Below, piece after piece: positions 63,449 through 64,000 of a stretch of 64,000 nt of DNA. The DNA comes from Flavobacterium quisquiliarum (GTDB lineage: Bacteria > Bacteroidota > Bacteroidia > Flavobacteriales > Flavobacteriaceae): the NCBI RefSeq assembly GCF_019308285.1, contig NZ_WWEM01000032.1:16137-80136 (forward strand), read 5' to 3'. A program made the translations under genes and the position numbers. The notes beneath the pieces were generated by a model, which had not been told where the DNA came from, searched no databases, and was given only the letters and a program-made list of their open reading frames with translations. Positions within the stretch are counted from its first letter, which is position 1. Each line of letters begins with the position of its first letter.

Positions 63449-63562
63449 GTTTTATAAAATGAGTTCTAAGTAAATGCTTTAATTTATAAAAACGGAACAT
63501 ATTATTCCACAAATAAACACAAACAAGTTTTAGTAGTAAATTTAAAAAAACTTGCTTTTATA

Positions 63563-63598
63563 AAAAACTCATAAGTTCTATAAGGCTTATGAGTTTTT
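63563..63598 (+). terminator. Terminator after the YadA-head fibre gene
   Basis: A perfect 13-bp stem (AAAAACTCATAAG / CTTATGAGTTTTT) with a 10-nt loop and TTTTT at the end of the distal arm. Confidence 0.85.
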
Positions 63599-63643
63599 GC
63601 AATCCATAGAAATAATAAAAAACATTTAAGTTAATTGTTACAG

Positions 63644-64000
63644 ATGAACACAAACTATAACAGAATAAAAGTATCTGATCTAGAAAAAAATGATCCAGAT
63701 AAAATTCTAATAACCAATGAAGATGGGGAATTAGAATTTAATGACCTAACCTCTTCCTTAGATTTCAAAACCATTAATGGCGAATCTATTATTGGAGATG
63801 GAAATATTGATTTATCAAATAAACAGGATATTTCAAATCAAATCACTGTAGCGTTACCCGCTACAGTTCAAGATATATGGCATGGAAAAACTATAAAATT
63901 CACAGGAACAGGAATATTAACTATTCCTAGTTCTTTCACCAATCCAGGAATGTGCTTTGAAGGAATTACAAAAACAGCAACTAATTTAAGCTGGTCTATT
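63644..64000 (+). CDS. Third fibre-like protein with shared N-terminus, cut by the window edge
   Basis: The first 119 codons of a gene starting 'MNTNYNRIKVSDLEKNDPDK', clearly homologous over about 35 residues to the fibre proteins at 42654 and 62177, and then different ('TINGESIIGDGNIDLSNKQD', 'VALPATVQDIWHGKTIKF'). This segment fits a phage fibre. The right end is open. Confidence 0.8.
   Translation, partial: MNTNYNRIKVSDLEKNDPDKILITNEDGELEFNDLTSSLDFKTINGESIIGDGNIDLSNKQDISNQITVALPATVQDIWHGKTIKFTGTGILTIPSSFTNPGMCFEGITKTATNLSWSI

Noticed and set aside
25271..64000. Complete Mu-like prophage
   Set aside because: Only DUF3164, the repressor and lysis genes fit; MuA, MuB, Ner, portal, head and tail sheath/tube genes are not present in the window.
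28696..64000. Contractile injection system (eCIS/T6SS) cluster
   Set aside because: No sheath, tube, spike, baseplate or AAA ATPase gene is recognisable among these genes. The possibility remains that they lie beyond the right edge.
42654..64000. Type IX secretion substrates or gliding adhesins
   Set aside because: The giant and fibre proteins lack Sec signal peptides and no T9SS C-terminal sorting domain is evident; the tail-fibre motifs and chaperone point to a phage origin.
1..64000. tRNA or rRNA genes
   Set aside because: I looked through the intergenic regions and saw no cloverleaf-like or rRNA-like sequence; an unusual tRNA could still be missed without a covariance search.

Overview
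The window looks like a Flavobacterium-type Bacteroidota chromosome. It is AT-rich, starts lack Shine-Dalgarno sequences, several promoters fit the Bacteroidota TTG-spacer-TAnnTTTG pattern, and the protein families are those common in flavobacteria. It combines a surface-polysaccharide locus, a block of regulators and housekeeping genes, and a large accessory island that runs off the right edge.

Region 1 (1-14.2 kb): a Wzx/Wzy-type polysaccharide cluster read right to left. It holds a flippase, an acyltransferase, three GT4 glycosyltransferases, a polymerase-like membrane protein, a small histidine kinase with a degenerate receiver, and the GDP-L-fucose pathway (manC, gmd, fcl) with a TagD-like cytidylyltransferase at the promoter-proximal end. 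A UDP-glucose 6-dehydrogenase gene (ugd) lies divergently at its head.

Region 2 (14.3-25.0 kb): an XRE regulator, a sensor kinase/receiver pair facing a receiver-AraC regulator, an orphan receiver, a small membrane protein, an alpha/beta hydrolase, a convergent type II restriction-modification pair (PD-(D/E)xK-like nuclease and C5-cytosine methyltransferase), and an L,D-transpeptidase-like exported protein.

Region 3 (25.2-64 kb): a phage-derived island. An S24 (LexA/CI-like) repressor faces a run of small early genes that includes a DUF3164 protein typical of Mu-like phages. A compact lysis cassette follows: a membrane-anchored coiled-coil protein in the holin position, a CHAP endolysin, and a lipoprotein with a C-terminal membrane helix that matches a unimolecular spanin. 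I see no capsid, portal, terminase, sheath or transposase A/B gene. Instead come very large cytoplasmic-type proteins (718, 1112, 2482 and 2242 aa) and several tail-fibre-like proteins, one with a tail assembly chaperone. The 1112-aa protein ends in a deaminase-type toxin domain and is followed by a SUKH-type immunity gene. Downstream is an array of orphan toxin C-terminal fragments and immunity genes, broken up by three nearly identical REP/RAYT units and one truncated one. The 2242-aa protein carries two tandem von Willebrand A domains. Three fibre-like proteins share one N-terminal module, which suggests interchangeable fibres on a common attachment point.

Working interpretation (inference): the island encodes a repressor-controlled, lysis-released, phage-derived assembly of giant proteins and fibres that carries a polymorphic deaminase toxin, with a toxin/immunity reservoir subdivided by REP/RAYT elements. 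The sequence supports the parts list; the assembly and its delivery are untested.
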